From RYN-230 sp963793825 (GTDB lineage: Bacteria > Actinomycetota > Actinomycetes > Streptosporangiales > Streptosporangiaceae): DNA of 64,000 nucleotides. Made by a program: the position numbers and the translations under genes. Each line of letters begins with the position of its first letter. Position 1 is the first letter of the stretch. Shown here in pieces: positions 43,954-53,276 of this stretch. Location of the stretch: NCBI GenBank assembly GCA_963793825.1, contig CAWCBE010000009.1, forward strand, positions 124,001 to 188,000. Reading direction: 5' to 3'. The notes below the pieces were generated by a model that searched no databases, was not told the DNA's origin, and saw nothing but the letters and a program-made list of their open reading frames with translations.

Positions 43954-46900
43954 TTGTTGCCTTCCGCCGGAAAGCCGTGGTGGCAGCAGGCAACGGCGGT
44001 CGTCAGCCTGAGCGCTGGCGGCGCGGTAACCGGGTTCTCCTTTGCCCCGAAAGCGAGTGTGGACATTACGTCGCCGGCCAGCCTGCCGATCAGCCTGCTG
44101 GCCCTGGGGCACACGGTCCGGCAGGGGCAGCAGGCGACCGCGGATGACTCGGCCTTGCGGTCTGCCATCGTCAAGGTGGCGAATTACTACCTCCAGATGG
44201 CGAAGGACAAGACCCCAGCCGAGATGGAGGCGATCATCTGGCAGCGCGACAGCCTGGACGGGGCCGATCACGGGCCGTCCTGTGCCGCGTTCGCCAGCAT
44301 GACCCTCGAACTGGCCGCCCAGGTGGTCGGCGGGCAAAGCTGGGTGACCGGCGGGAGTTCCTATCCATGGCCGATGCACAGCTGGGCCGATGTCCGGGTC
44401 GACCCCAACCCGGCATCGCCCGGCGTCACGTCGCTGCTGCAGGACGCCGAGGCGCACCAGCGCTGGCACTCGCTCGGCGACGGCTACCGGCCGATGCCGG
44501 GCGACTGGGTGCTGTTCGACCAGCACGTAGAGGTGGTTACCGGCGATGCCGGCGGCGTCCTGCGCACGGTCGGGGGCGACTCGCTGCCGAACTTCTCGGT
44601 CAACGCGCACGTATACCCGGGCCCGCTGGCCGCCCAGGGCGTGGCCGGATTCGTCAACAACGGCGTGCTCGCCGCGGCCGGGTCCGGCGGGGCTCCGCCA
44701 GCCCGGCAGGCGGGCACGGCGCAGCCGTCCGGACCCGGGCCGGCACGGGCCGGCCAGCCGGCCGGGGCCAGCACCCAGGGCTCCGCGGTCCGGCTGGCGG
44801 ACATCCCCGGCAGCCCGGGGCATCTTCCGGCTGAGACTGCGCAGGCTAGCCCGCCGGGGACCGCCGCCATCCCGGGGACACGGGTGCCGGCTCCCCGTCC
44901 CGCGCACGATGCGACGCTGGCACCGGTGCGCGCTGCGCCGGCCGAGGACGCGCACCCGCACAGCCTGGCCCGCATTCCTGGGGTGCAGGCCGCTCCGCAG
45001 CCGGGCACGGCGGTTCCCCAGGCGCCCTACCGCCGGCACCAGCCCGAGCCCGCGGTCCCGGCAGCGAACGGCAGCCCCACCAGGCAGGCGTTCATCAGCG
45101 CGGTGGCCCCGGGCGCCATCGCCGCCCAGCGCAAGTACGGGGTGCCCGCCGCGGTCACCATCGCCCAGGCCATCGAGGAGTCGGGCTGGGGGCAGAGCAG
45201 CCTGGCTGTCAAGGACAACAACCTGTTCGGCATCAAGGGGACGGGACCGGCGGGCACCGACCAGCTGCCGACCCAGGAGTACCAGGACGGGCAGTGGGTC
45301 AGCCTGACAGCACCATTCCGCGTGTACCACACCGCGGCGCAGAGCATCGATGATCACGGGAAGCTCCTGGCCACCAGCGGCTACTACACGAGGGCGATGG
45401 GTGTGCGGCGTTCGCCGAACGCGTTCGCGGCCGCCCTGACCGGGGTCTATGCCACCGATCCGAGCTACGGCGAGACGCTGATCGGGCTGATGCGGCAGTA
45501 CAACCTGTACCGGTATGACGCCGGTGTCGCTTCCAGCCCGGCGGTGGCTGCCGCCCCGGCGGCCCCGGCTGGCCTCTCGGCGCTGGCCGCCCAGATCCCG
45601 GGGGCCGCCTGGTCCGGCTCGGCCACCGGGCGGAACGCCCCCGCGACGGCCCCAGCTCACCCCGCTGCCGCCCCGCACGCCATCGCCGGCCCGGACCCCA
45701 TCGCCAGGGTGCACGCCACCACCACGCCACCCGCCCCGCAGGCGACGCTGACGCCGGCTGCGCCGGATCCCACCGTCACCCCGGCCGCACCCCCGGCCGT
45801 GACCCCGGCCGCACCCCCGGCCACCGTCACCCCGGCCGCACCCCAGGCCACCGTCACCCCGGCCGCACCCCAGGCCACCGTCACCCCGGCCGCACCCCAG
45901 GCCTCGGCCACCCCGGCCGCTCCTGGTCCCAGCGCCACCCCGGCCGGACCCCAGCCCACCGGCACGGCTGTCGCGCCGCAGGCCACGGTGACGCCGACCG
46001 GGCCCACCGGCACGCCCGCTGCCGCCTCCTCGGCCCCGCCTGCGGACGCGGCCGGGCCAGCCGTGACGCCGCCCGCCGCGGGCCAGCCCGGCCCGACCTC
46101 GCCGGCCGGCCAGGCCACCGGCTCGCCGTCAGCGGGCCAGGCCACGGCTCCCTCCACGCCCGCGGGCCGTGGCGGGGCGGCACCGGGGGGTTACGCGCCC
46201 AGCCAGGCCGCCATCCCCGGGATCGCTGGACTAGCGCCGGCCGGGCGAGCCAGCGGGATCCCGGTCCAGGCGGCGACCCGGGCCGACTGGATCGCCGGTG
46301 CGGCCGCCGAGATGGCGGGCCGGGCAGCACACCCGGGCGGCAGCATCGAGCTGACCATCGTCCAGATGCCGTTGTCCCCGCCGGCCTCCGGGACCGCCGC
46401 CACCCAGGCCCCCGCTCCCGGGCCCGCCGCCGGCCATCGGGCGATCTCACGCGCCACGGAGGAACGCCTGGCCGATCTGCAGGCGGGCGCGGAGCGCACC
46501 GCCCGCGCCCGGTCGGCCAGCGCCGGGCCAACCAGCTCGCCGGGAGCCAGTTCCCGGGCGGTCAGCCCGCGGACCGCCGGCGGCCGCCCACCCAGCGCCC
46601 GGCCCGCCGTCTCGCGCGCAGTGGAAGACCGCCTGGCCGATCTCCAGCAGCCGCGCGCACCGCACGCCTGGGCCCGGCCGTCGGGCGTGCCGCAGACCAC
46701 CGGTGCCCGGACGGCAGCGGCACGGCAGACGCCGGCGAGGCCCGCCACGCAGGGCACCCGTGCGGCGCAGGCCGGGGCGCCCGGGGCAGGCACCCGGGGG
46801 ACGCGGGCCAGGGCGGCCACCGCCCGGCTCTACCAGCCGGAAATTCCGCCATCGGCCCGGAACGCGTTCATCACGACGGCCAAGGGACCGCTGATCCGGG

Positions 46901-47388
46901 ACGAGCTGCTGTACCGCGACGTGGCCAACCAGGCCGGGATCAGCTGGAAACTGCTGGCCGCCTGCGACTGGATGCAGTGCCAGGCCAGGCCGGGCTACTC
47001 CGCCGTGCACGGCGAGAAGGTCGGCACGGTCAACCCGGACGGCAGCGTGTACCTGACCAGGTCGGCCGGGCTAGGGCAGTGCGCCGACGATCTGCTCCGG
47101 CTGGCTGACTCGGTGTATGGCATCGACCTGACCGCGCGGGTCTGCCTGTCCATCGCCGACCTGGCCAACGTCTTCGCGGCCTTCCGCTGGGGCCGGCTGC
47201 TGGTGACCCACCACACCTCAGCCATGGAGTTCCCGTACTCGGTGGCCGGCCTGACCACGCAGCACCTGCACATGCGCTGGCCGGGCATTCCCGACGCCCC
47301 GGCGCCGGACAAGCCTGGCGGACGCTTCCGCAGGCCGTTCGGGGCGGTGCCCATCGTGCTCGGCCTCCATTACCCGGCGACGGCCTGA
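43954..47388 (+). CDS. Large multidomain cell-wall hydrolase (CHAP-like + glucosaminidase + C-terminal domain)
   Basis: About 1145 residues. Preferred start TTG at 43954 (or 43957), 5-8 bases after GAAGGAGG; GTG at 43948 overlaps that site. In order: a CHAP/NlpC-like domain (Cys in GPSCAAFASMTLEL near 110, His in DWVLFDQHVEVVTG near 192); a FlgJ/LytG-type glucosaminidase at about 375-520 (GVPAAVTIAQAIEESGWGQS, NNLFGIKG, YHTAAQSIDDH, YCT-like GYYTRA); a Pro/Ala/Thr linker with ATVTPAAPQ repeats; two RLADLQ repeats; and a C-terminal domain from about 960 (DELLYRDVANQAGISWKLLAACDWMQCQ, then a GLGQCADDLL region) that may be another lysozyme-like or binding module. Only a weak hydrophobic N-terminus is seen. 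Confidence 0.78.
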   Translation: MLPSAGKPWWQQATAVVSLSAGGAVTGFSFAPKASVDITSPASLPISLLALGHTVRQGQQATADDSALRSAIVKVANYYLQMAKDKTPAEMEAIIWQRDSLDGADHGPSCAAFASMTLELAAQVVGGQSWVTGGSSYPWPMHSWADVRVDPNPASPGVTSLLQDAEAHQRWHSLGDGYRPMPGDWVLFDQHVEVVTGDAGGVLRTVGGDSLPNFSVNAHVYPGPLAAQGVAGFVNNGVLAAAGSGGAPPARQAGTAQPSGPGPARAGQPAGASTQGSAVRLADIPGSPGHLPAETAQASPPGTAAIPGTRVPAPRPAHDATLAPVRAAPAEDAHPHSLARIPGVQAAPQPGTAVPQAPYRRHQPEPAVPAANGSPTRQAFISAVAPGAIAAQRKYGVPAAVTIAQAIEESGWGQSSLAVKDNNLFGIKGTGPAGTDQLPTQEYQDGQWVSLTAPFRVYHTAAQSIDDHGKLLATSGYYTRAMGVRRSPNAFAAALTGVYATDPSYGETLIGLMRQYNLYRYDAGVASSPAVAAAPAAPAGLSALAAQIPGAAWSGSATGRNAPATAPAHPAAAPHAIAGPDPIARVHATTTPPAPQATLTPAAPDPTVTPAAPPAVTPAAPPATVTPAAPQATVTPAAPQATVTPAAPQASATPAAPGPSATPAGPQPTGTAVAPQATVTPTGPTGTPAAASSAPPADAAGPAVTPPAAGQPGPTSPAGQATGSPSAGQATAPSTPAGRGGAAPGGYAPSQAAIPGIAGLAPAGRASGIPVQAATRADWIAGAAAEMAGRAAHPGGSIELTIVQMPLSPPASGTAATQAPAPGPAAGHRAISRATEERLADLQAGAERTARARSASAGPTSSPGASSRAVSPRTAGGRPPSARPAVSRAVEDRLADLQQPRAPHAWARPSGVPQTTGARTAAARQTPARPATQGTRAAQAGAPGAGTRGTRARAATARLYQPEIPPSARNAFITTAKGPLIRDELLYRDVANQAGISWKLLAACDWMQCQARPGYSAVHGEKVGTVNPDGSVYLTRSAGLGQCADDLLRLADSVYGIDLTARVCLSIADLANVFAAFRWGRLLVTHHTSAMEFPYSVAGLTTQHLHMRWPGIPDAPAPDKPGGRFRRPFGAVPIVLGLHYPATA

Positions 47389-47416
47389 CCCGGCCCGCCT
47401 AGCAGGAAGGTGACCC

Positions 47417-48457
47417 ATGCTCCGGTTCATACTCGCCCTCGGCGCCATGGCCGTGGGCAGGCGCGGCCCGCTGACCCCGGCGTGGGTGCGGGCGCCCGCG
47501 CCCGCCGGGACGCCCGTCCGGCCGGCGGCGGCTGGATCCTGGCCGCCCGCGCCGGCCCCGCCGGTCCTGGACCGGCCGGGGCCGCCGGCCGAGGGGCACG
47601 GGACCGGGCCCGGCTGGCCCGGAGGCTACCCGGGCGGGCCGCCGGGCCGGCGCCGCCGGATCCCGCTGTCGGTGAAGTGGGCGGCCGTCGCGGCGCTCAT
47701 CGTGCTGATCTTCCGCCGGGCGATCACCTCGGTGCTGCTGGCCGCGGTGTCCGCGGCGCTGCACATCGTGGGCATCAACGTGCATCTGCCGAACGTCCGG
47801 TTCGGCTGGCCGTGGCAGGGGGTCACGGCCGGGTCCACGAGCAACACCGACCTCGGCCCGTGGGTCCTGCAGAGGATCGAAGGGATCTCCCGCCCGGCCC
47901 TGGGCCAGGCCAACTTCACCTTCGTGTTCACCCACAAGGTGTCCAAGAGCCTGGGCATCTGGCCGTGCTGGTATGCCAGCACCTTCTACGCGGTGGGCCA
48001 CGCCTCGGCCACGGTGGACCTGAACCCCGGGCCGACCTGGTGGGCCCCGGCCACCGGCCACTACCGGCTGCAGGTACTCCGGGCGCCCCAGGGCGGCCAG
48101 CCGGGCCGGGTGTCGGTCACGATGACGCTTCCGCCGCCGCAGCTTCCGCAGTCCGCGCACGACATCGTGATCGACAACCTTCCGTCCCGCCCCATCGCCA
48201 CTCAGCACAGCTGGACCTACCCGGGCCTGGGGTGCGGGGTGCTGATCAGGCCGCAGTTCCCGGAATCGGTGCTGTACGCACAGGCCCAGCAGATCGGGTT
48301 CTACAAGGCTGTTCATGCGTCCCAGGTCACCCGGCCGCTCATCGCCAGCGCGGAGGACCAGTCAGTGCGGATCATCCGTGACAACTTCGTCCAGCCGACG
48401 GTCAATTCCTTCGGCTACACGCTGGAGGAGTTCTCGATCCGCTGGGCCAGCCGCTGA
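47417..48457 (+). CDS. Membrane-anchored protein of unknown function
   Basis: 346 residues with AGGAAGG 6 bases before the ATG. A Pro/Gly/Ala-rich cytoplasmic part (about residues 20-75) precedes a basic RRRR, one or two hydrophobic helices (WAAVAALIVLIFRRAITSVLLAAVSAALHIVGI) and a 230-residue extracytoplasmic domain rich in Trp and Tyr. It follows the hydrolase gene by 28 bases and shares the inside-helix-outside design of the first cassette protein. No family recognised; a partner of the hydrolase is the simplest guess. Confidence 0.7.
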   Translation: MLRFILALGAMAVGRRGPLTPAWVRAPAPAGTPVRPAAAGSWPPAPAPPVLDRPGPPAEGHGTGPGWPGGYPGGPPGRRRRIPLSVKWAAVAALIVLIFRRAITSVLLAAVSAALHIVGINVHLPNVRFGWPWQGVTAGSTSNTDLGPWVLQRIEGISRPALGQANFTFVFTHKVSKSLGIWPCWYASTFYAVGHASATVDLNPGPTWWAPATGHYRLQVLRAPQGGQPGRVSVTMTLPPPQLPQSAHDIVIDNLPSRPIATQHSWTYPGLGCGVLIRPQFPESVLYAQAQQIGFYKAVHASQVTRPLIASAEDQSVRIIRDNFVQPTVNSFGYTLEEFSIRWASR

Positions 48458-48490
48458 GAGTCCTGCCCGGACGGCGGCCCGGGGCGGGGC

Positions 48491-49147
48491 TCAGGCCGCG
48501 GCGCGCGCGGCGGCCAGGGAGCGCCCGTGCTCGCGGGCCTGCTCCTCGGCCTGGGCGCGCATCTCGTCGGCGAGATCCCGGAACTGGTCGAGGGCCGGGT
48601 TCACGCCGACCAGGGTGAACTCCGACTCGACCACGCGGAGGTCAAGCTGCCAGACGTCGGCCAGGATGCGGCGCATCCAGCCGGTGGCGTGGTCCGAGCC
48701 CTCGCGCGGAGTCCCGGCGCCGTACGCGCCACCGCGCACGGTCACGAGCACGGCGGGCCGCCCGGCCAGGGCGGGCTCGGTGCCGCTGGCCAGCCGCGGA
48801 TCGGTGACGACCAGGTCAACCCAGGCCTTGAAGTGCTGGGACACGCCGAAGTTGTAGAGCGGCACGGCGAACAGGTATGCCCCCGCGGCCACCAGTTCAT
48901 CCGTCAGGGTGGTGGCCAGCGCGACCGCGTCCCGCTGCCGAGGGGAAAGGTCCTTGGCCGGGACGCCCCGGGCCGCGAGGACGTCGCTCCAGGCGGTCGC
49001 GGGCACCGGGTCCAGCCCCACCTGGCGCCGGATGACCGGCTCCTGGGCATGCCCGTGGCGCCATTCCTGTTCGACGATGCCGGCGATGGCGCGGCTGTGC
49101 GAGCCCTCGGCCCGGATGCTTGCATCGAGCCGGAAAAGGGGGGTCAT
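48491..49147 (-). CDS. FMN-dependent NADH-azoreductase / flavodoxin-fold quinone reductase
   Basis: 218 residues from an ATG at 49147 with GGGAGA upstream. A flavodoxin-like fold: LFRLDASIRAEGSHSRAI (phosphate loop), DELVAAGAYLFAVPLYNFGVSQHFKAWVDLV (FMN loop with PLYNF) and VRGGAYGAGTPREGSDHA. It reduces azo compounds or quinones with NADH and FMN. Divergent from an HxlR regulator, the usual arrangement in which the regulator senses electrophiles and induces the reductase. Confidence 0.9.
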   Translation of the reverse strand: MTPLFRLDASIRAEGSHSRAIAGIVEQEWRHGHAQEPVIRRQVGLDPVPATAWSDVLAARGVPAKDLSPRQRDAVALATTLTDELVAAGAYLFAVPLYNFGVSQHFKAWVDLVVTDPRLASGTEPALAGRPAVLVTVRGGAYGAGTPREGSDHATGWMRRILADVWQLDLRVVESEFTLVGVNPALDQFRDLADEMRAQAEEQAREHGRSLAAARAAA

Positions 49148-49276
49148 GCGGATCTCCCGGGCCATGTCATCTGTGCGGGACCAAACTGCTTGCTCAATAC
49201 CATGTGCTAGGAAAACACAAGTACTAGTTAAAAGCAAGTTTCCCGTCCTAGGCGAGTGAGCATTATAGTAGTGGGC

Positions 49277-49669
49277 ATGACCGCGACCCCGCGGCGGGAT
49301 GGGCCGACCTGTGACGCCTGGCTTCGGCGCGCCTTCGATCTGCTCGGGAAGCGGTGGAACGGGGTCATCCTCGGCGGGCTGAGTCACGGGCCAGCCGGCT
49401 TCTCCGAGCTGCGCCGGGCGGTCGGGACGATCACCGACTCGGTGCTGTCCGACCGGCTGGCCGAGCTGGCCGCCGAGGGGCTGGTCAAGCGGTCGATTAC
49501 GGACACCAGGCCGCCCGGGGTCAGTTACGCGCTGACCGACGCGGGAGCCGCGATCCTCCCGGTCCTGGAGCAGCTGGCCGCGTGGGCCCACGGCAACCTG
49601 GCACCGGGGTGCGACGCCGCAGCCGCCGCGACGGCCGGGCGGCTCCCGCGCGCTGCCCAGCGCCGCTGA
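49277..49669 (+). CDS. HxlR-family regulator
   Basis: 130 residues from an ATG at 49277; a GTG at 49256 is in frame but poorly placed. Winged helix: CDAWLRRAFDLLGKRWNGVILGGL, FSELRRAV, ITDSVLSDRLAELAAEGLVKR and YALTDAGAAILPVLEQLAAWA. A Cys near the N-terminus (TCDAW) fits redox or electrophile sensing by this family. It is divergent from the azoreductase gene; the AT-rich gap (49148-49276) with overlapping AGTACT/ACTAGT palindromes (about 49221-49229) probably holds the operator. Confidence 0.9.
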   Translation: MTATPRRDGPTCDAWLRRAFDLLGKRWNGVILGGLSHGPAGFSELRRAVGTITDSVLSDRLAELAAEGLVKRSITDTRPPGVSYALTDAGAAILPVLEQLAAWAHGNLAPGCDAAAAATAGRLPRAAQRR

Positions 49670-49917
49670 CCCTGATCACCGCTGGCTCCCGGGCACCGGC
49701 AACCGGGGCTGCCGCCCAACCTGAAATAAGCCCGCTCAAAATATAATCTCTGCGGCATTTCATCGTGCGCACATCATCCGCAGAGCGTTGCGGCATTGAC
49801 ACGCAGGCGAGTACGGTTTTTGGCATCGGCTTTCCCGGGCCGCGCGCACATAACATATCAGCGGCCATTTACTACCACCGGAGAAATGCCCCTTCTGGGG
49901 CGGATAGGGGAATTTGC
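49670..49917 (+). promoter_or_regulatory. Promoter region of the glutamic endopeptidase gene
   Basis: An 8-bp perfect inverted repeat CTCTGCGG/CCGCAGAG (49748-49785) with a 22-base spacer, then TTGACA at 49796-49801, a consensus -35; no clear -10 sits 17 bases away. AGGGGAA lies 5 bases before the ATG at 49918. Confidence 0.45.
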
Positions 49918-50814
49918 ATGCGAATACTTCGCACGTTGCTCGCCTGCAGCTCGGCCGCCGTGCTGACCGGCGGCCTGACGCTGGCCGCCGGCGCCACGTC
50001 CGGGCTGGCCGCCACCCGGGGGCCTGCCGCCGCTCACCCGGCGCATCACCCGTCGGCCCGGTTCCTGGCCGAGGCGCGCGCCGCGCTGATCAAGTACCTG
50101 GGCCAGCATCCGCTGGCCGACCGGATCCAGCCCGGGCCGCAGCACCGGGGACTCGGGAAAATTGCCAGCATGGACAGCTACAACTGGTCCGGCTACGTGG
50201 ACCAGGCCACCAATAAGCTGCCCGCCTTCAGCAGGGTCAGCGGCAGCTGGACCCAGCCGGCGGTCACCTGCTCGGCTGAGGACACGATCACTTCGGAGTG
50301 GGTCGGGCTGGATGGCTGGTCCACCCAGACGGTGGAGCAGGCGGGCACGGTCGGCTGGTGCTTCGAGGACACCGCGACCTACTACAGCTGGTGGGAGATG
50401 TTCCCGGCCGACACGATCCAGGTCGGGTCCTCGGTGCAGCCCGGTGACGCGATCAGTGCCGCGGTATCCCGCAGCGGCCCGGCCACCTACACCTTGTCCC
50501 TGACCGACGCCACCCACCCGGAGAACAGCTTCACCCAGAACGCGAGCTGCGCCACGGCGTGCCGTGACGCCAGTGCAGAATGGATAGCGGAGCGGCCCGC
50601 ATTCTCGATCGGCCTGGCGCCGCTGGCTAATTACGGGACCTGGACACTGACCAACGCGGAGGAGACCTACGGCGGCGTCCCCGGGAACATTTCCAGCTAC
50701 CCGAACTACTTCCCGGTCGATATGCAGGACGCGACGCAAACCTACGACTTGTCCACGCCGGGAGCACTGTCCGGCGGCAACAGCTTCACCACGACCTGGC
50801 TCAATAGCTACTAG
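49918..50814 (+). CDS. Secreted glutamic endopeptidase (G1/A4 eqolisin-like)
   Basis: 298 residues. A signal peptide (RTLLACSSAAVLTGGLTLAAGATSGLAA) and a short pro-region precede the beta-sandwich catalytic domain. Catalytic Gln113 is in SGSWTQPAVTC and Glu221 in SAEWIAERPAF, the glutamine-glutamate pair of G1 peptidases. YNWSGYVDQATNKLPAF and SSEWVGLDGW-like blocks are usual in bacterial members. The pair is otherwise mostly fungal and acid-active; the bacterial forms are less studied. A strong terminator follows. Confidence 0.9.
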   Translation: MRILRTLLACSSAAVLTGGLTLAAGATSGLAATRGPAAAHPAHHPSARFLAEARAALIKYLGQHPLADRIQPGPQHRGLGKIASMDSYNWSGYVDQATNKLPAFSRVSGSWTQPAVTCSAEDTITSEWVGLDGWSTQTVEQAGTVGWCFEDTATYYSWWEMFPADTIQVGSSVQPGDAISAAVSRSGPATYTLSLTDATHPENSFTQNASCATACRDASAEWIAERPAFSIGLAPLANYGTWTLTNAEETYGGVPGNISSYPNYFPVDMQDATQTYDLSTPGALSGGNSFTTTWLNSY

Positions 50815-50848
50815 CCGGCCCTGCTGCAGCTACTAGCGGCCCAGCGGC

Positions 50849-50884
50849 GCCGCCGGGGCCCGCGTACCCGCGGGCCCCGGCGGC
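50849..50884 (+). terminator. Strong stem-loop terminator
   Basis: A perfect 16-bp GC stem with a TACC loop, 35 bases after the peptidase stop. No T-run, as is typical in high-GC actinobacteria. Confidence 0.85.
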
Positions 50885-50936
50885 ACCCCGGTACCGGGGC
50901 CGGGCGGCCACCGGGGCGGCCGCTACGATGCGCCGC

Positions 50937-51854
50937 ATGAAGTTCGCGATCGCGATTCCGCAGTTCTACTCCGACGGTGAGTTCGACCCCGCGGCGTTCC
51001 GCGCCTACCTGCAGCGGGCCGAGGAACTGGGCTTCGAGAGCGCCTGGGCACAGGAACAGGTGCTGGGCTCTGACCCGCAACTTGGCCCGGTCGAGACAAT
51101 GACCTACGCGGCGGCGTGCTCCACCACCCTGCGGCTGGGCTGCGTGGTGTTCGTCTCCACCCTGCACAGCCCGGTTCACCTGGCCAAGAGCCTGAGCACG
51201 CTGGACCAGCTCAGCGGCGGCCGGATCGAGATCGGGGTCGGGACCGGCGGCCCCGGCCGGCCGTTCGCTGCGTTCGGGGTGGACCAGGACCGCTACGTGG
51301 CCCGGTTCACCGAGGGGCTGGCGCTCATGAAGGCGCTGTGGACCGAGCCACGGGTCACCTTCGACGGCGAATTCTGGCAGGTCCGGGAGGCGGCGATGGA
51401 ACCGAAGCCCGCGCAGAAGCCGTTCCCGCCGCTCTGGTTCGGCGCGAACGGCCCGGCCGCGCTGCGCCGTGCCGCGCGCCTCGGCAACGGCTTCTTCGGT
51501 GCCGGGTCCACCCCGACCGCCGTGTTCGCCGGGCAGGTGCAGGCCGTCCGGGAAGCCCTGGCCGCAGCGGGACGGCCCGCCGGGGAGTTCGGCATCGCCA
51601 AGCGGGTGTACGTCGCCCTGGACGACGACGGGGCACGGGCCCGCGCCCGGATCGATGGCGCGCTGGAGCGGCTCTACGGCCACCGGTCGGAGCGGATCGA
51701 GGCGGCCGCGGTCGCGGGCACGCCGGATGACTGCGTCGCGGCACTGCGGGACGTCGCCGCGGCCGGCGCCCGCCTCATCCTGTTCACCCCGCTGTTCGAG
51801 CAGGCCGAGCACGCCGAGCGGCTGGCCAGCGAGATCATCCCGCAGCTGGGCTGA
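50937..51854 (+). CDS. LLM-class flavin-dependent oxidoreductase
   Basis: 305 residues. A luciferase-like TIM barrel: MKFAIAIPQFYSDGEFD at the start, ELGFESAWAQEQ, LRLGCVVFVSTLHSPVHLAKSLSTLDQLSGGRIEIGVGTGG and PPLWFGANGPAALRRAARLGNGFFG. The coenzyme may be F420 or FMN; the RIEIGVGTGG/AKSLSTLDQLS block is common to both. An upstream ATG at 50928 adds three residues; 50937 fits the family. Substrate unknown. Confidence 0.92.
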   Translation: MKFAIAIPQFYSDGEFDPAAFRAYLQRAEELGFESAWAQEQVLGSDPQLGPVETMTYAAACSTTLRLGCVVFVSTLHSPVHLAKSLSTLDQLSGGRIEIGVGTGGPGRPFAAFGVDQDRYVARFTEGLALMKALWTEPRVTFDGEFWQVREAAMEPKPAQKPFPPLWFGANGPAALRRAARLGNGFFGAGSTPTAVFAGQVQAVREALAAAGRPAGEFGIAKRVYVALDDDGARARARIDGALERLYGHRSERIEAAAVAGTPDDCVAALRDVAAAGARLILFTPLFEQAEHAERLASEIIPQLG

Positions 51855-51988
51855 CGGCAGCCTCCGGTTATCACCCGGCAGCCCCGCAGCCGGAATCGGC
51901 CCGCGCCCGGGCGCCCGGGGGCACCGGCCGGAACACGGTCCGGCCGGCCAGTCCCGGCCCGGCAGTCATACTCGGGTAATGGCCGATC

Positions 51989-52663
51989 ATGAGCCTTCCG
52001 GCGGCCCGCCTGGCCGGGAAGCCCCGGGGGCCGGCCGCGGACCCCCAAATTCCACTGCGCAGGCTGCCCGCCGCGGAACGGAACGCCATCCGGGTCAGCC
52101 GCCTCCTCGACGCGGCGGGCCAGCTGGTCGCGGAACGCGGCTACGAGAAGATGACCACTTCCCAGGTGGCCCTGCGGGCAGGCGTCTCACCGGGCGGGCT
52201 GTACCAGTTCTTCGCCGACAAGCGCGAGATCGTGCACGCGCTGGCCTCCCGCAACCTGGACCGGTACCTGGACACGATGGAGCGCGCGGCCCAGTCCTGC
52301 GAGATCACCGACTGGCATGACACCGCGGGCGCGGCGCTGGACATGTTCGTCGCCATGTGCCGGGCAGATCCCGGCTTCCGGGTGGTCCGCTTCGGCGACG
52401 TGGCCGACGTGCGGCTGCTCGGCAGCACGGCCGACAACGACACCGTGCTGGCCGGCCTGCTGGCCGCGCTGCTCACCGCCCAGCAGGGTGACCCGGCGGG
52501 GATGCCCGGCGAGCGCACGCTGATCATGGCGATCAAGATCGCCGACGCGCTGGTCCGGCTCGCCTTCGCCGTGGCACCCGACGGCGACCAGGACATCATC
52601 GATCACGCCAAGCGCCTCATCAAGATCCATCTGGACCTGTCCGGCCCGGCCGCGCCACCCTGA
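51989..52663 (+). CDS. TetR-family regulator
   Basis: 224 residues. The helix-turn-helix is RLLDAAGQLVAERGYEKMTTSQVALRAGVSPGGLYQFFADKREI. A 30-residue Pro/Arg-rich N-terminal arm precedes it. The ligand domain is not recognisable. The target may be the upstream LLM-oxidoreductase gene or its own promoter, but I see no operator dyad. Confidence 0.9.
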   Translation: MSLPAARLAGKPRGPAADPQIPLRRLPAAERNAIRVSRLLDAAGQLVAERGYEKMTTSQVALRAGVSPGGLYQFFADKREIVHALASRNLDRYLDTMERAAQSCEITDWHDTAGAALDMFVAMCRADPGFRVVRFGDVADVRLLGSTADNDTVLAGLLAALLTAQQGDPAGMPGERTLIMAIKIADALVRLAFAVAPDGDQDIIDHAKRLIKIHLDLSGPAAPP

Positions 52664-52693
52664 TGTCCACGGAGCCGCGGGCCTGAGGATCGT

Positions 52694-53215
52694 CTAGCCG
52701 CCCGGCCCGGCCGGGGCGGGCGGCCCAGCCGGGGCGGGCGGCCCGGCCGGGTCCAGCAGCAGGGTCATGAACGTGCTGGTGACGCTGGGCGGGTAGGCAC
52801 CGAACGGCCCGCATACGGTGAACCCGGCCCGGGCATACAGGGCCCGGGCCGGGGCGAACGCCGCCATGGAGCCGGTCTCCAGGCTGAGCCGGCGCAGTCC
52901 CCGGTCCCGGGCCGCGCCGATGAGGTGGGCCAGCATCGCCCGGCCGATGCCCTGGCCGCGCACTTCCGCCGCGGTATGCATCGACTTGAGCTCGCCGTGC
53001 TGCCGGCCCAGTTCCCGGAGCGCCCCGACGGCGAGCAGCCGCCCGGACCGCCGGTAACCGTAGAAGGTGACCGCCGGGTCGAGCAGCCGGTCGAGGTCCA
53101 GGGCGTGCACGTGCTCGGCGGGCGTGGTCGCATAGGCGAATTCCAGGTGCCGCCGGAGCAGGGCCCGGACGTCCGTGGCGCGCGGGTCGTCGGCCGTGAT
53201 CTCGTCCTCAGGCAC
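52694..53215 (-). CDS. GNAT-family N-acetyltransferase
   Basis: 173 residues from a GTG at 53215. Acetyl-CoA-binding motif A is SMHTAAEVRGQGIGRAMLAHLI, then RGLRRLSLETGSMAAFAPARALYARAGF. The pattern matches the GNAT subgroup often labelled PAT/YncA-like. The C-terminus is an Ala/Gly/Pro tail with two PAGPPA repeats. Substrate unknown. Confidence 0.9.
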   Translation of the reverse strand: MPEDEITADDPRATDVRALLRRHLEFAYATTPAEHVHALDLDRLLDPAVTFYGYRRSGRLLAVGALRELGRQHGELKSMHTAAEVRGQGIGRAMLAHLIGAARDRGLRRLSLETGSMAAFAPARALYARAGFTVCGPFGAYPPSVTSTFMTLLLDPAGPPAPAGPPAPAGPGG

Positions 53216-53276
53216 GGCCTCACTGTACGGGGACGCCCGGGCCCGGGCTGTCCCGGCTTGCGGTGATACTGGCGTT

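Noticed and set aside
43921..45714. A 597-codon minus-strand frame over the hydrolase
   Set aside because: Low-complexity antisense translation; the plus strand holds CHAP-like and glucosaminidase motifs.
49796..49817. A full -35/-10 promoter before the glutamic peptidase
   Set aside because: TTGACA is perfect but the TAnnnT candidate (TACGGT) is only 11 bases away.
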